The translations under genes and the position numbers were made by a program. Shown here piece after piece: positions 1 through 9,236 of a stretch of DNA of 64,000 bases (within the stretch, counting starts at the first letter, position 1; every line of letters starts with the position of its first letter). Under the pieces are notes generated by a model. The model was not told where the DNA came from. It ran no database searches and was given only the letters and a program-made list of their open reading frames with translations. This DNA is from Lacibacter luteus (GTDB taxonomy: Bacteria; Bacteroidota; Bacteroidia; Chitinophagales; Chitinophagaceae): assembly GCF_004118265.1 (NCBI RefSeq), contig NZ_SDHW01000006.1, forward strand, positions 124,001 to 188,000. Direction: 5' to 3'.

Positions 1-1042
1 TGTAGCCACCACGGATAACAGTTGCCAATGCAGTGTTACCGTTTTTATCAACAATGAACTCAACCTGTACCGACATGGAGCTATTACCATTCAACATGGG
101 TACAAGCGATTGACTAAGATTAAATAACCAACGCTGCAAAGCAGCATTGCCATCTTTATAAAAAGGAACACGGTCTACTTTTTCTTCCAATGCCCAGGCA
201 GCATAAGGATTAACGGGATTATTGGTTTCTATTATTTTTATCCGTTTAACCTTAGGCGTTTCGGGGTTGGTTGAAACAACATATTGCCCGTTTTTAGCAA
301 TGAGTACTGTTGGCAGCTGATGTGTGTCTTCAAAATACTCATATGCATCCTGTATCTGTGCTGCAAACTTTTGTACTTCTGTTTTATTCTTTGCCCGCTG
401 CATTACCTGCTCCATTGATTTTTTACTATCGTAACGTGCAGGAAAAATATGAACGGGAATAAAATCCTGACCCTGATCTTTTACAACCGATGCGAGATAG
501 TACACCTGTTCAATTAAGGAATCGGTAAGTGGTAAACAACCGATGGTTACACAGTTACCATGAATATAAATATCGCCACCCGGTTTGTTTTGATCGCTGA
601 GAATTGCATCGGAAACATTGGGATAATTTAAGCCAAGTGCCAAATGGTAGTTACTGTTAGGCTTAAACTCATTGATATAATAAAATCCTTCGGGAATCTG
701 CTTATCGCCTTCTTTACGCTTAGGGCCGTAGGTGCCGGAAGTAGCGCAAACTTTGTACACTTTAAAAAGTTCGAAGGTTTCGCTCCAATCGTTCTTTAAC
801 CAAACTTCCAATTGCTTTTCGTGTTTGAACGAACGGATGTACATGTATTTCGCCGGCCACTGAAAACCTTTTTCTCTCAGTTCTTTCCGCAGCGAATCTT
901 CTACACGTGAAAAAATACCTGCGCCTTTAAAATTGCGGGCTGCTGTAACGGTAGCATTGCTACCCTCGTAGGGAGATTGTGCAAAAGCGACTGATAATGC
1001 CGCTGTAAAAGTTACGATTAAAAAGAGGCCTTTGTTGAGCAT
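1..1042 (-). CDS. L,D-transpeptidase (YkuD/YafK-like) with start of a TonB-C-like tail, partial
   Basis: Incomplete: the reading frame runs off the left edge of the window with 347 residues visible. The ATG at 1042 opens a signal peptide (about residues 1-21, ending FAFA-QS-like). Residues about 60-180 hold the L,D-transpeptidase signature: H161 and catalytic C169 lie in IHGNCVTIGCLPLT, the H-x(n)-T-x-G-C pattern of YkuD-fold enzymes that cross-link or modify peptidoglycan with an active-site cysteine. It is closest in style to the YafK type. The last visible residues (about 322-347, VEFIVDKNGNTALATVIRGG) resemble the opening of a TonB C-terminal fold, giving an unusual two-domain design. Predicted periplasmic. 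The exact substrate is not visible. Confidence 0.85.
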   Translation of the reverse strand, partial: MLNKGLFLIVTFTAALSVAFAQSPYEGSNATVTAARNFKGAGIFSRVEDSLRKELREKGFQWPAKYMYIRSFKHEKQLEVWLKNDWSETFELFKVYKVCATSGTYGPKRKEGDKQIPEGFYYINEFKPNSNYHLALGLNYPNVSDAILSDQNKPGGDIYIHGNCVTIGCLPLTDSLIEQVYYLASVVKDQGQDFIPVHIFPARYDSKKSMEQVMQRAKNKTEVQKFAAQIQDAYEYFEDTHQLPTVLIAKNGQYVVSTNPETPKVKRIKIIETNNPVNPYAAWALEEKVDRVPFYKDGNAALQRWLFNLSQSLVPMLNGNSSMSVQVEFIVDKNGNTALATVIRGGY

Positions 1043-1173
1043 ACTGGATTTTTAATGAACGTCCGTCACACAAAAATATTTGAAAATGTGCACAAAAATA
1101 AACGAAATCCCTTGTTAAATAAGGCAGGAAAAACAACAAATATTCTGTCGTAACTATCACATATTGCAAAACG

Positions 1174-1204
1174 AAAAAGGAGCAGTATTTCTGCTCCCTT
1201 TTGC
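1174..1204 (-). terminator. Intrinsic terminator after hpd
   Basis: Read on the minus strand, the stem GGAGCAG / CTGCTCC (1179-1197) with a five-base loop is followed by a run of T (complement of 1174-1178). It lies 14 bases past the hpd stop and separates hpd from the transpeptidase gene. Confidence 0.75.
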
Positions 1205-1211
1205 TATTGAT

Positions 1212-2342
1212 TTACAGGTTTCCTCTTGCTTCCTGCTCTCTTTCTATGGCCTCAAACAAAGCTTTAAAGTTTCCTTTACCAAAACTCTGCGCTCCTTTCC
1301 GCTGAATGATCTCAAAAAACAGCGTAGGACGGTCTTCCACCGGCTTGGTAAATATCTGCAGTAAATATCCTTCATCGTCCCGATCTACCAGGATGCCCAA
1401 TTCTTTTAATGGCTCCAGGTCTTCATCAATATGCCCAACACGATCGAGCAAATCATCATAATAAGTAGTGGGTACACGCAAAAATTCAACACCACGACTG
1501 CGTAAAGCCATGACGGTTTCCACAATATTATTAGTAGCAAGTGCTACATGCTGCACACCTTCGCCTGCATAATAATCGAGGTACTCTTCCACCTGCGACT
1601 TTTTCTTGCCTTCAGCAGGCTCGTTGATGGGAAACTTTACATAACCATTTCCATTACTCATTACCTTACTCATTAGTGCAGAGTACTCAGTTGAAATATC
1701 ATTATCATCAAAGCTGAGGATATTGCGGAAGCCCATTACATTTTCATAAAAGCTTACCCATGGATTCATCTGGTTCCAACCAACATTGCCTACGCAATGA
1801 TCAACATATTGCAATCCGGTTTGCCCGGTTTTGAAATAAGGGTTACTCCACGCACGGTAGCCCGGCATGAACACACCGTTATAATTTTTTCGTTCTATAA
1901 ATAAGTGTACAGTTTCACCATAGGTATGAATACCACTTACTACAACTTCGCCATCATTATCGTTAAGCTTTGTTACTTCTTGGTATTGTTTGGCTCCTCG
2001 TTTGGTGGTTTCTTCCAGTGCTGAAGCAGCATCTTCTACTTTTAAGGCCAATACTTTTACACCATCGCCATGTTTATATACATGATCGGCCATTTCGTTG
2101 CCCGAACGTAACGGCGTGGTTAATACAAAAGTGAGTTTATTCTGACGCACTGCATAACTGGCAATATCTTTCATACCGGTTTCCGGACCGGCATAAGCCA
2201 ATGGCTGGAAGCCAAATGCGGTGATATAAAAATGAGCTGCCTGCTTGGCATTACCTACATAAAATTCTACATAATCGGTACCGTGTAAAGGAAGAAAATC
2301 CTGTTGTACAGCACGGAGTTTGTTAACAGTAATTGTTGACAT
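1212..2342 (-). CDS. hpd: 4-hydroxyphenylpyruvate dioxygenase
   Basis: Converts 4-hydroxyphenylpyruvate to homogentisate in tyrosine degradation, using Fe(II). The 376-residue length is usual for the family. Two VOC-fold halves are visible, and the three iron ligands can be placed: H182 in QYVDHCVGN, H265 in EGVQHVALA and E344 in TLFFEIIQR. The C-terminal GKGNFKALFEAIE motif is also typical. The frame opens earlier (2384), but the ATG at 2342 begins MSTITVNKL and gives the normal N-terminus, so I choose it. It is transcribed alone; no homogentisate dioxygenase gene lies in the window. Confidence 0.95.
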   Translation of the reverse strand: MSTITVNKLRAVQQDFLPLHGTDYVEFYVGNAKQAAHFYITAFGFQPLAYAGPETGMKDIASYAVRQNKLTFVLTTPLRSGNEMADHVYKHGDGVKVLALKVEDAASALEETTKRGAKQYQEVTKLNDNDGEVVVSGIHTYGETVHLFIERKNYNGVFMPGYRAWSNPYFKTGQTGLQYVDHCVGNVGWNQMNPWVSFYENVMGFRNILSFDDNDISTEYSALMSKVMSNGNGYVKFPINEPAEGKKKSQVEEYLDYYAGEGVQHVALATNNIVETVMALRSRGVEFLRVPTTYYDDLLDRVGHIDEDLEPLKELGILVDRDDEGYLLQIFTKPVEDRPTLFFEIIQRKGAQSFGKGNFKALFEAIEREQEARGNL

Positions 2343-2556
2343 GATTGTTGATTTTTTTCTGTGAAGAAGAACGATAAAAAACATTGGTTCGGGAAGGAAC
2401 CATTCTCAAACAATCAGTTAGAATCTGTCGCCAATACTTCCATCAGCAAACAGTAGTTGCTGCGTTTATCGTTGAAGCGTTTATTGGCATAATCGGGGTG
2501 CATGAGGCAAAATTAAATAAAACCATCAACTTCAAACGGAAATGCCATGAGCAACT

Positions 2557-2564
2557 ATCTTTGC
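2557..2564 (+). promoter_or_regulatory. Candidate -7 element of purK promoter
   Basis: TATCTTTG matches the Bacteroidota -7 consensus TAnnTTTG and lies only four bases before the purK ATG. If used, the transcript would be leaderless or nearly so. A good -33 TTTG is not seen at the expected spacing, so confidence is moderate. Confidence 0.4.
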
Positions 2565-2568
2565 CGCC

Positions 2569-3693
2569 ATGAAACGTATTGGTATCCTTGGTGGCGGTCA
2601 GCTTGGCCGTATGTTATTGCAGGTAGCAGCAAACTATCCTGTTGAAACATATATTCTTGAAAACGATGAGCATTGTCCTTCAGCTCATCTCTGTCATCAT
2701 TTCACCAAAGGTGATATTAAAGATTTTGAAACAGTTTACCAGTTTGGTAAGGGTTTGGATGCAATTACCATTGAAATTGAAGCGGTGAATGTGGAAGCAC
2801 TGGAAAAACTGGAAGCAGAAGGTGTAAAAGTATTTCCCAAACCATCGGCCTTACGCATCATCAAAAATAAAATTGAACAAAAGAAATTCTACCAGCAACA
2901 CCAGATCCCTACTTCCGAATTTCTGATTACTGAAAACAAAGAAGAGCTGAAAGCATTTGCTTCCTTTCTTCCGGCAGCACATAAAATCGGTATGGGTGGT
3001 TACGATGGTAAAGGCGTTGAGTTATTAAAAACCGAAGCCGATCTTGAACGTGGTTTTGAGGCCCCTTCTGTTTTGGAAAAACTGGTGTCGATTGAAAAGG
3101 AAATAGCCATGATCGTTGCTGTGGGGCAAGATGGCGATACCACCATGTATCCGCCTGCCGAAATGGTATTCGACCCGTTGTTGAACCTGCTCGATTACCA
3201 GATATCTCCTTCTGTACTCCCCGAAAAAACATTGTGGAAAGTGGAAGCCATTGCCATGGCTGTTGTCCGTAATCTGCAATCGCCGGGCTTATTTGCTGTT
3301 GAACTTTTTGTTGATAAAAATGGCGATGTACTGGTAAACGAAACCGCTCCACGTGTGCACAACAGCGGTCATCACAGCATTGAAGGCAACTATTCATCGC
3401 AGTTTGATATGTTGTGGCGCATTATGCTCGGCTATCCGCTGGGCTGTACCGATGCTATCATGCCTTCGGTTATCCTAAACATTGTAGGAGATGAGGGTTT
3501 CAGCGGACCAGCCCATTACGAAGGATTGGAAGATGTATTAAAAATGGAAAACGCTTTTGTACATCTGTATGGCAAAGCACAAACCAAGCCCGGCCGTAAA
3601 ATGGGACATGTTACCGTAATTGGTAAAGACAGGTCTGAACTTACCTACAAAGCCAACCGTATTAAACACCTGTTGAAAGTTAAATCGAAGTAA
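2569..3693 (+). CDS. purK: N5-carboxyaminoimidazole ribonucleotide synthase
   Basis: ATP-grasp enzyme of de novo purine synthesis that carboxylates AIR with bicarbonate and ATP; its product is the substrate of PurE. The N-terminus carries the nucleotide-fold motif GILGGGQLGRML, and the middle holds ATP-grasp features (KIGMGGYDGKG, then LFVDKNGDVLVNETAPRVHN with the metal-binding E and N). The 374-residue length is normal. Its partner purE is about 6 kb downstream on the same strand, separated by an efflux operon, rather than adjacent as in many bacteria. Confidence 0.95.
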   Translation: MKRIGILGGGQLGRMLLQVAANYPVETYILENDEHCPSAHLCHHFTKGDIKDFETVYQFGKGLDAITIEIEAVNVEALEKLEAEGVKVFPKPSALRIIKNKIEQKKFYQQHQIPTSEFLITENKEELKAFASFLPAAHKIGMGGYDGKGVELLKTEADLERGFEAPSVLEKLVSIEKEIAMIVAVGQDGDTTMYPPAEMVFDPLLNLLDYQISPSVLPEKTLWKVEAIAMAVVRNLQSPGLFAVELFVDKNGDVLVNETAPRVHNSGHHSIEGNYSSQFDMLWRIMLGYPLGCTDAIMPSVILNIVGDEGFSGPAHYEGLEDVLKMENAFVHLYGKAQTKPGRKMGHVTVIGKDRSELTYKANRIKHLLKVKSK

Positions 3694-3819
3694 CCTCTGC
3701 AGCGCAAAACAACGCTGTATATCCATCATTTGTAGCAGTTATGGAATAACATTTACCACTCATCCATTGAAGGGGTGTAAACAAGCTTCTGTGCTTACCT
3801 TTAGCCAATTGATATTCAC

Positions 3820-4860
3820 ATGAGAAGAACAATTACTATGGCAACTGCAGTCGCATTATTGGCTGTTGGTTGTAAAGACGATAAGAAACAGGCAGCTCCA
3901 CAGGCAGGCAGACAGCAAGGCCCTATGACCGTAGTTGGTTATATTGTAAAAACAGGGGCAGTAAGCGAACCTTTGCAGCTACCGGGCACTTTATTACCAA
4001 TGGAAGAAACAGAAATTCACGCCGAAGTAAACGGCCGTGTTGTTTCTCATGCCATTAACGAAGGAGCTTATGTTAACAAAGGAGCTTTACTGGTAAAACT
4101 GTTTGATGGCGATTTGCAGGCGCAGTTAAAAAAACTGGAAGTGCAATTACAGATCGCAGAAAAAACAGAAGAACGTAATAAAGAACTTTTAAAGATTAAT
4201 GGCATCAGCCAGCAGGATTACGATCTCAGCTTTTTGCAGGTAAGCAACATTAAGGCCGATATTGAATTGATGAAAACCAATATTGCAAAAACAGAAATTC
4301 GTGCACCGTTCAACGGTCGTATCGGTTTCCGCAATATTTCTATTGGCGCCTATATTACTCCTGCAACCATCATCACCAATATTAAACAGGTGAACCAGAT
4401 GAAACTGCAGTTCAGCGTTCCTGAAAAATACACTTCCAAAATTGCTGTTGGTCAAAGCATCAGCTTCTCTATTGAAGGAAATACAAAAAAATACCTGGCT
4501 AAGGTTTATGCAACCGAAGCAACCGTAAGTGAAACCTCACGTGGTATGAATGTGCGTTGTGTTGTTCAACAAAGCGATGCCGCATTGGTATCGGGTGCCT
4601 TTGCGAAAGTAGATATGGATTTTGCAAAAAACAGCAATGCTATACTTGTTCCTTCGCAGGCTGTATTGCCACAGGCAAGAGGTAAAAAACTCATCCTGTA
4701 TAAAGATGGTGTTGCAAAGTTTGTAGATGTGCAAACCGGTATTCGTGATTCTGCCAATGTAGAAATTACGAGTGGTGTTGTTCCCGGCGACACCATTATC
4801 ACCACCGGTTTACTTGGCCTTAAGCCCGATGCAAAAGTGAAACTCTCAAAAGTTCAATAA
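3820..4860 (+). CDS. RND efflux periplasmic adaptor (HlyD/AcrA family) lipoprotein
   Basis: Membrane-fusion subunit that links an inner-membrane RND pump to a TolC-like channel. A lipobox (LLAVGC, Cys at about residue 18) predicts a lipid anchor. Residues about 55-100 show the first half of a split lipoyl domain (EETEIHAEVNGRVVSHAINE), residues about 100-150 a helical hairpin, then the second lipoyl half with EIRAPFNGRIGFR, followed by beta-barrel and membrane-proximal domains. It is the first gene of a tight operon; the pump gene starts six bases after its stop. The substrate cannot be told from sequence. Confidence 0.93.
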   Translation: MRRTITMATAVALLAVGCKDDKKQAAPQAGRQQGPMTVVGYIVKTGAVSEPLQLPGTLLPMEETEIHAEVNGRVVSHAINEGAYVNKGALLVKLFDGDLQAQLKKLEVQLQIAEKTEERNKELLKINGISQQDYDLSFLQVSNIKADIELMKTNIAKTEIRAPFNGRIGFRNISIGAYITPATIITNIKQVNQMKLQFSVPEKYTSKIAVGQSISFSIEGNTKKYLAKVYATEATVSETSRGMNVRCVVQQSDAALVSGAFAKVDMDFAKNSNAILVPSQAVLPQARGKKLILYKDGVAKFVDVQTGIRDSANVEITSGVVPGDTIITTGLLGLKPDAKVKLSKVQ

Positions 4861-4866
4861 TTAAGT

Positions 4867-7800
4867 ATGACTATTTCCGAACTGAGTTTAAAGCGACCCG
4901 TACTGGCTATCGTGATGAACATCATGATCGTACTGTTTGGTGTTATCGGGTTTCGCTTTTTAGGTATCCGTGACTATCCGGCTATCGATCCTCCCAACAT
5001 CAGCGTACGTACTTCGTACCCCGGTGCCAATGCCGATGTAATTGAATCGCAGATTACCGAACCACTGGAAAAAGCCATTAACGGTATTGCCGGTGTAAAA
5101 AATATTACCAGCAGCAGCAGCCAGGGTAACAGCAACATCAATGTTGAATTTGAATTGGGCTTTAACCTGGAAGAAGCGGCCAATGATGTGCGTGATAAAG
5201 TATCACAGACAGCACGCTCTCTTCCGTCCGATCTGGATGCGCCGCCTGTTGTTACAAAGGCCGATGCCAGCAGCGATCCTATTCTTTCCATGACCATTCA
5301 AAGTGAAAGCAGGAATCCATTGCAGGTAACAGAATATGCTACAAACAACTTACTTGAACGCATTCAAACCATTCCCGGTGTAAGTAATGTAATGATCTGG
5401 GGAGAGAAGCGGTATGCCATGCGTGTTTGGTTTGAACCGGATAAACTACTGGCTTATAATTTAACGGCAAAAGATGTACAGGCCGCACTGCAACGTGAAA
5501 ACCTTGAATTACCATCGGGTAAAATTTCGGGTAATAGCATGGAGTTAACGGTGCGTACGTTTGGCCGTTTAAGTACAGAAGAAGATTTCAATAATCTTAT
5601 TGTAAAGAATGTTGAAGGCCGTGATATTAAATTGAAAGATGTTGGACAGGCGATCCTTGGTCCGGAAAATGAAGAGAGTGTATTGAAGGAAAGCGGCATT
5701 CCCATGATCGCTCTTGCCATTGTACCGCAACCAGGCAGTAACTACGTAGCTATTGCAGATGAATTTTACAAACGTTACGAACAGATCAAAAAAGAAGTTC
5801 CTTCCGATATTAAGCTTGATGTGGGTATGGACCAGACAAAGTTTGTACGCAAATCAATTGCTGAAGTAGAGGAAACACTGGTGCTTTCATTTGCATTGGT
5901 GGTGCTCATCATCTTCCTCTTCTTCCGTGACTGGATCGTGGCAATACGTCCGTTGATCGATATTCCTGTTTCATTGATCGGTGCGTTCTTTATTATGTAC
6001 CTCAGCGGTTTTACCATTAACGTATTAACGCTGCTGGCCATTGTATTGGCAACAGGGCTTGTGGTAGATGATGGTATTGTGGTAACAGAAAACATCTTTA
6101 AAAAGATGGAACAGGGCATGGACAAATACAAAGCTGCACGTGAAGGTTCCAATGAAATTTACTTTGCTGTCATTGCTACTTCCATCACACTGGCAGTTGT
6201 ATTTCTTCCCATCATTTTCTTAGAGGGTTTTGTGGGCCGACTCTTCCGTGAGTTTGGTATTGTGGTAGCAGGTGCGGTATTGATCTCTGCATTTGTATCA
6301 CTCACCCTTACACCTGTACTCAACGTTTATTTAACACGCAAAGGCGGTATGAAACATGGCTGGTTCTACCGTGTAACAGAACCATTCTTCCGTGCAATGG
6401 AAAACGGTTACCACAAAGCGCTTGTTGCGTTTATGCGTGTACGTTGGGTTGCGTGGGTATTGATCATCGCCTGCGGTGTAATGATCTATATGATTGGTGG
6501 CAAACTGCAAAGCGAACTTGCACCAATGGAAGACCGCAGTCAGTTTCGTTTGCAGGTAAGTGCACCGGAAGGTACCAGTTACGATGCCATGGATGCTTAT
6601 ATTGATAAACTGAACCAGTTGGTAATGGACAGTGTGCCGGAAACAAAAGTGCTCATCTCCGTCACTGCTCCCGGCTTTACCGGTGCAGGTTCTGTTAACA
6701 GTGGTTTTGTACGTTCATTACTGGTAGATCCAAACGAAAGAACACGTTCGCAACAACAGATTGTAGATGTAATTAACCGTAATCTGCCAAAGTATAACGA
6801 GGGGCGTGCATTTGCAATACAGGAACAAACCATTTCTGTAAACCGTCGTGGTGGTTTACCTGTTGCGTTTGTAATCCAGAATAACAACTTCGATAAACTG
6901 AAAGCCATACTGCCGAAGTTTTTAGAAGAAGCACAAAAAAATCCAGCTTTCAACAGTGTGGATGTTGACTTGAAGTTTAATAAACCTGAGTTGCGTTTAA
7001 ATATCGATCGTTTGCGTGCAAGCGAATTAGGTGTAAGCGTTACAGATATTTCGGAACTGATGCAGTTATCGCTCAGTAACCGTCGCCTGGGTTATTTTAT
7101 TAAAGACGGTAAACAATACCAGGTTATCGGACAGGTATTGCGTGATGACCGTGATGACCCTACCGATCTGAAAAATCTATTTGTTCGTAATGCTTCGGGG
7201 CAAATGATTTCTGTAGATCAGTTTGTTTCGTTCGAAGAAGAAACAACACCACCAACATTGTATCACTTTAACCGTTACAAATCGGCAACCATCAGTGCAG
7301 GTTTGGCACCGGGTAAAACAATTGGTGATGGTATTAAAGAAATGCAGGCGATTGCAGATAAGTTGTTAGACGAATCGTTCAACACTGCCCTTTCCGGTAA
7401 CTCACGTGATTTTGCAGAAAGCAGTGGTAACACTTTTTTCGCATTTGGATTGGCACTTATTCTCATCTTCCTGGTATTGGCTGCACAGTTCGAAAGCTTT
7501 ATCGATCCGATCGTTATCATGGTAACTGTACCATTGGCGATAGCAGGTGCCTTGTTCTCTTTGTGGTTATTCGATCAAACGATCAATATCTTTTCGCAAA
7601 TTGGTATGATCATGTTGATTGGTCTTGTAACCAAAAACGGTATCCTCATTGTGGAATTTGCCAACCAGAAAAAACACGGCGGTATGTTGAAGAAGCCTGC
7701 AGTAATTGAAGCAGCAACCATGCGTTTGCGACCGATTTTGATGACGAGTCTTGCAATGGCGTTAGGTGCATTACCGTTAGCGCTTTCATTGGGTGCAGCA

Positions 7801-7965
7801 TCAACCAGTCGTATTCCGTTAGGTATCGTAATTGTGGGTGGTATCATGTTCTCGTTGATCCTTACATTGTTTGTGATCCCGGCCATGTATTCGTACCTCT
7901 CATCCAAAAAAATTAAAGTGAATGAAGAAGAAACTGCAACTGTTATCAGCAATCTTGCTGATTAG
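4867..7965 (+). CDS. RND efflux pump permease (AcrB/HAE1 family)
   Basis: Proton-driven inner-membrane pump of 1032 residues with the usual twofold repeat: a single N-terminal helix, a large periplasmic porter region, a helix bundle, then the pattern again. The proton-relay aspartates are visible in transmembrane helix 4 (VVDDGIVV, D401 and D402). The opening ELSLKRPVLAIVMNI is typical of HAE1 pumps. The gene overlaps the start of the downstream TolC gene by 44 bases, indicating translational coupling. Substrate unknown; drugs, dyes or metabolites are all possible. Confidence 0.95.
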   Translation: MTISELSLKRPVLAIVMNIMIVLFGVIGFRFLGIRDYPAIDPPNISVRTSYPGANADVIESQITEPLEKAINGIAGVKNITSSSSQGNSNINVEFELGFNLEEAANDVRDKVSQTARSLPSDLDAPPVVTKADASSDPILSMTIQSESRNPLQVTEYATNNLLERIQTIPGVSNVMIWGEKRYAMRVWFEPDKLLAYNLTAKDVQAALQRENLELPSGKISGNSMELTVRTFGRLSTEEDFNNLIVKNVEGRDIKLKDVGQAILGPENEESVLKESGIPMIALAIVPQPGSNYVAIADEFYKRYEQIKKEVPSDIKLDVGMDQTKFVRKSIAEVEETLVLSFALVVLIIFLFFRDWIVAIRPLIDIPVSLIGAFFIMYLSGFTINVLTLLAIVLATGLVVDDGIVVTENIFKKMEQGMDKYKAAREGSNEIYFAVIATSITLAVVFLPIIFLEGFVGRLFREFGIVVAGAVLISAFVSLTLTPVLNVYLTRKGGMKHGWFYRVTEPFFRAMENGYHKALVAFMRVRWVAWVLIIACGVMIYMIGGKLQSELAPMEDRSQFRLQVSAPEGTSYDAMDAYIDKLNQLVMDSVPETKVLISVTAPGFTGAGSVNSGFVRSLLVDPNERTRSQQQIVDVINRNLPKYNEGRAFAIQEQTISVNRRGGLPVAFVIQNNNFDKLKAILPKFLEEAQKNPAFNSVDVDLKFNKPELRLNIDRLRASELGVSVTDISELMQLSLSNRRLGYFIKDGKQYQVIGQVLRDDRDDPTDLKNLFVRNASGQMISVDQFVSFEEETTPPTLYHFNRYKSATISAGLAPGKTIGDGIKEMQAIADKLLDESFNTALSGNSRDFAESSGNTFFAFGLALILIFLVLAAQFESFIDPIVIMVTVPLAIAGALFSLWLFDQTINIFSQIGMIMLIGLVTKNGILIVEFANQKKHGGMLKKPAVIEAATMRLRPILMTSLAMALGALPLALSLGAASTSRIPLGIVIVGGIMFSLILTLFVIPAMYSYLSSKKIKVNEEETATVISNLAD

Positions 7966-9235
7966 CAGTATCGCTTATACACAGGCATCAACCACGCTTA
8001 CCATCGATGAAGCAATTAAAATTGCCGTTGAAAAGAATTTTGATGTGGAGATCGAACGCAATGCCCAACAGATCGGCGCCATCAATAACAATTGGGGTAC
8101 TGCCGGTTTGCTTCCAACAATCAGTGCAACATCTACTATTGGTATTGCATCGAATAATCTTGAACAACGTTTAAGTAACGGTACTACCATTAAACGTAAC
8201 GGTGCTCTCCTGCGTAATCTTAATGCAGGTTTTGCCGTAAGCTGGCGTGTATTTGATGGTATGCGCATGTTTGCAACCAAGCGCCGGTTAGAAGAACTGG
8301 AAAAAATCGGAGAACTTAGTTTCCGCAGCCAGGTGAATACAACGGTGTTTAATGTGATTGCTGCTTATTATCAGATTGTACAACTCAATCAACAAAAAAA
8401 AGCATTACAGGCAACCATCAAGTTTTTTGAAGAACGTAAACAAATTGCTGAAAGCCGCTTTACTATTGGCACTGCTCCTAAAACTGATTTCCTGCAAGCT
8501 GAAGTAGATTTAAATCAACAAAAAGGAAATCTCTTAACAATCGAAAACAGCATACGCATTGCAAAAGCCGATTTCAACAATTTACTTGCACGCAAGCCGG
8601 AAACTGTTTTTGAAGTACTGGATGTAATTGAACCGGATGCAGGATTAACATTTGCAGGCCTGGTAACAAAATCGGAAAGCGATAACTACGATCTTTTACT
8701 TGCGCAAAGTAATTTAAGTGTGTTAGTACAACAGAAGAGAGAGATTATTGCGCAACGTCTACCTTCTGTTACATTAAACGGCAACTTCAACTTATCGCAA
8801 AGCCGTAACGATGCAGGTTTTACTTTGTTTAACCGTAACCTTGGTCCCAGTGGAAACATCGGAATTGCCGTTCCTATTTTCCAGGGTGGAAATATTAAAC
8901 GCCAGGAGCAGGTTGCTGATATCAATATCAAAAATCAACAGGTAATTATTGACCGGTTGAAAAACCAGGTGTACACCAATCTGCTGAATGCCTATTCTAA
9001 TTTTCAAAATGCACTCAACTTAGTGAAACTTGAAAAAAGTACATTGAGTTTGATTGAAGAAAACAATATGATCTCAACAGAGCGTTTTCGCAAATTAGCC
9101 ATTACATCACTTGAATTAAGACAAGTGCAGATCGATTATATCAACGGACAAACACGTTATATCAACTCGCTGTATATGGCCAAGCTTGCAGAAGCAGAAA
9201 TGAAGCTATTGGCGGGAGATTTGAATAAGCTGTAA
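7922..9235 (+). CDS. TolC-family outer-membrane efflux protein
   Basis: Outer-membrane channel of the tripartite efflux system encoded just upstream. A signal peptide is visible (MKKKLQLLSAILLISSIAYTQ), followed by two long coiled-coil repeats of the outer-membrane efflux protein family, with characteristic stretches such as LTIDEAIKIAVEKNFD and AQSNLSVLVQQKREIIAQR. The 437-residue length fits. The start lies inside the last 44 bases of the permease gene in another frame. The stop is at 9233-9235; a long inverted repeat begins two bases later. Confidence 0.93.
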   Translation: MKKKLQLLSAILLISSIAYTQASTTLTIDEAIKIAVEKNFDVEIERNAQQIGAINNNWGTAGLLPTISATSTIGIASNNLEQRLSNGTTIKRNGALLRNLNAGFAVSWRVFDGMRMFATKRRLEELEKIGELSFRSQVNTTVFNVIAAYYQIVQLNQQKKALQATIKFFEERKQIAESRFTIGTAPKTDFLQAEVDLNQQKGNLLTIENSIRIAKADFNNLLARKPETVFEVLDVIEPDAGLTFAGLVTKSESDNYDLLLAQSNLSVLVQQKREIIAQRLPSVTLNGNFNLSQSRNDAGFTLFNRNLGPSGNIGIAVPIFQGGNIKRQEQVADINIKNQQVIIDRLKNQVYTNLLNAYSNFQNALNLVKLEKSTLSLIEENNMISTERFRKLAITSLELRQVQIDYINGQTRYINSLYMAKLAEAEMKLLAGDLNKL

Positions 9236-9236
9236 T

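Noticed and set aside
1164-1364. Plus-strand ORF of 66 residues over the hpd end
   Set aside because: Covers the terminator hairpin and the conserved hpd C-terminus in antisense.
2384-2572. Plus-strand ORF of 62 residues between hpd and purK
   Set aside because: No family features; it covers the purK promoter region and overlaps the purK start.
2927-3397. Minus-strand ORF of 156 residues inside purK
   Set aside because: Antisense shadow of a strongly conserved gene; residue make-up rich in His, Gln, Arg and Phe with no recognisable motif.
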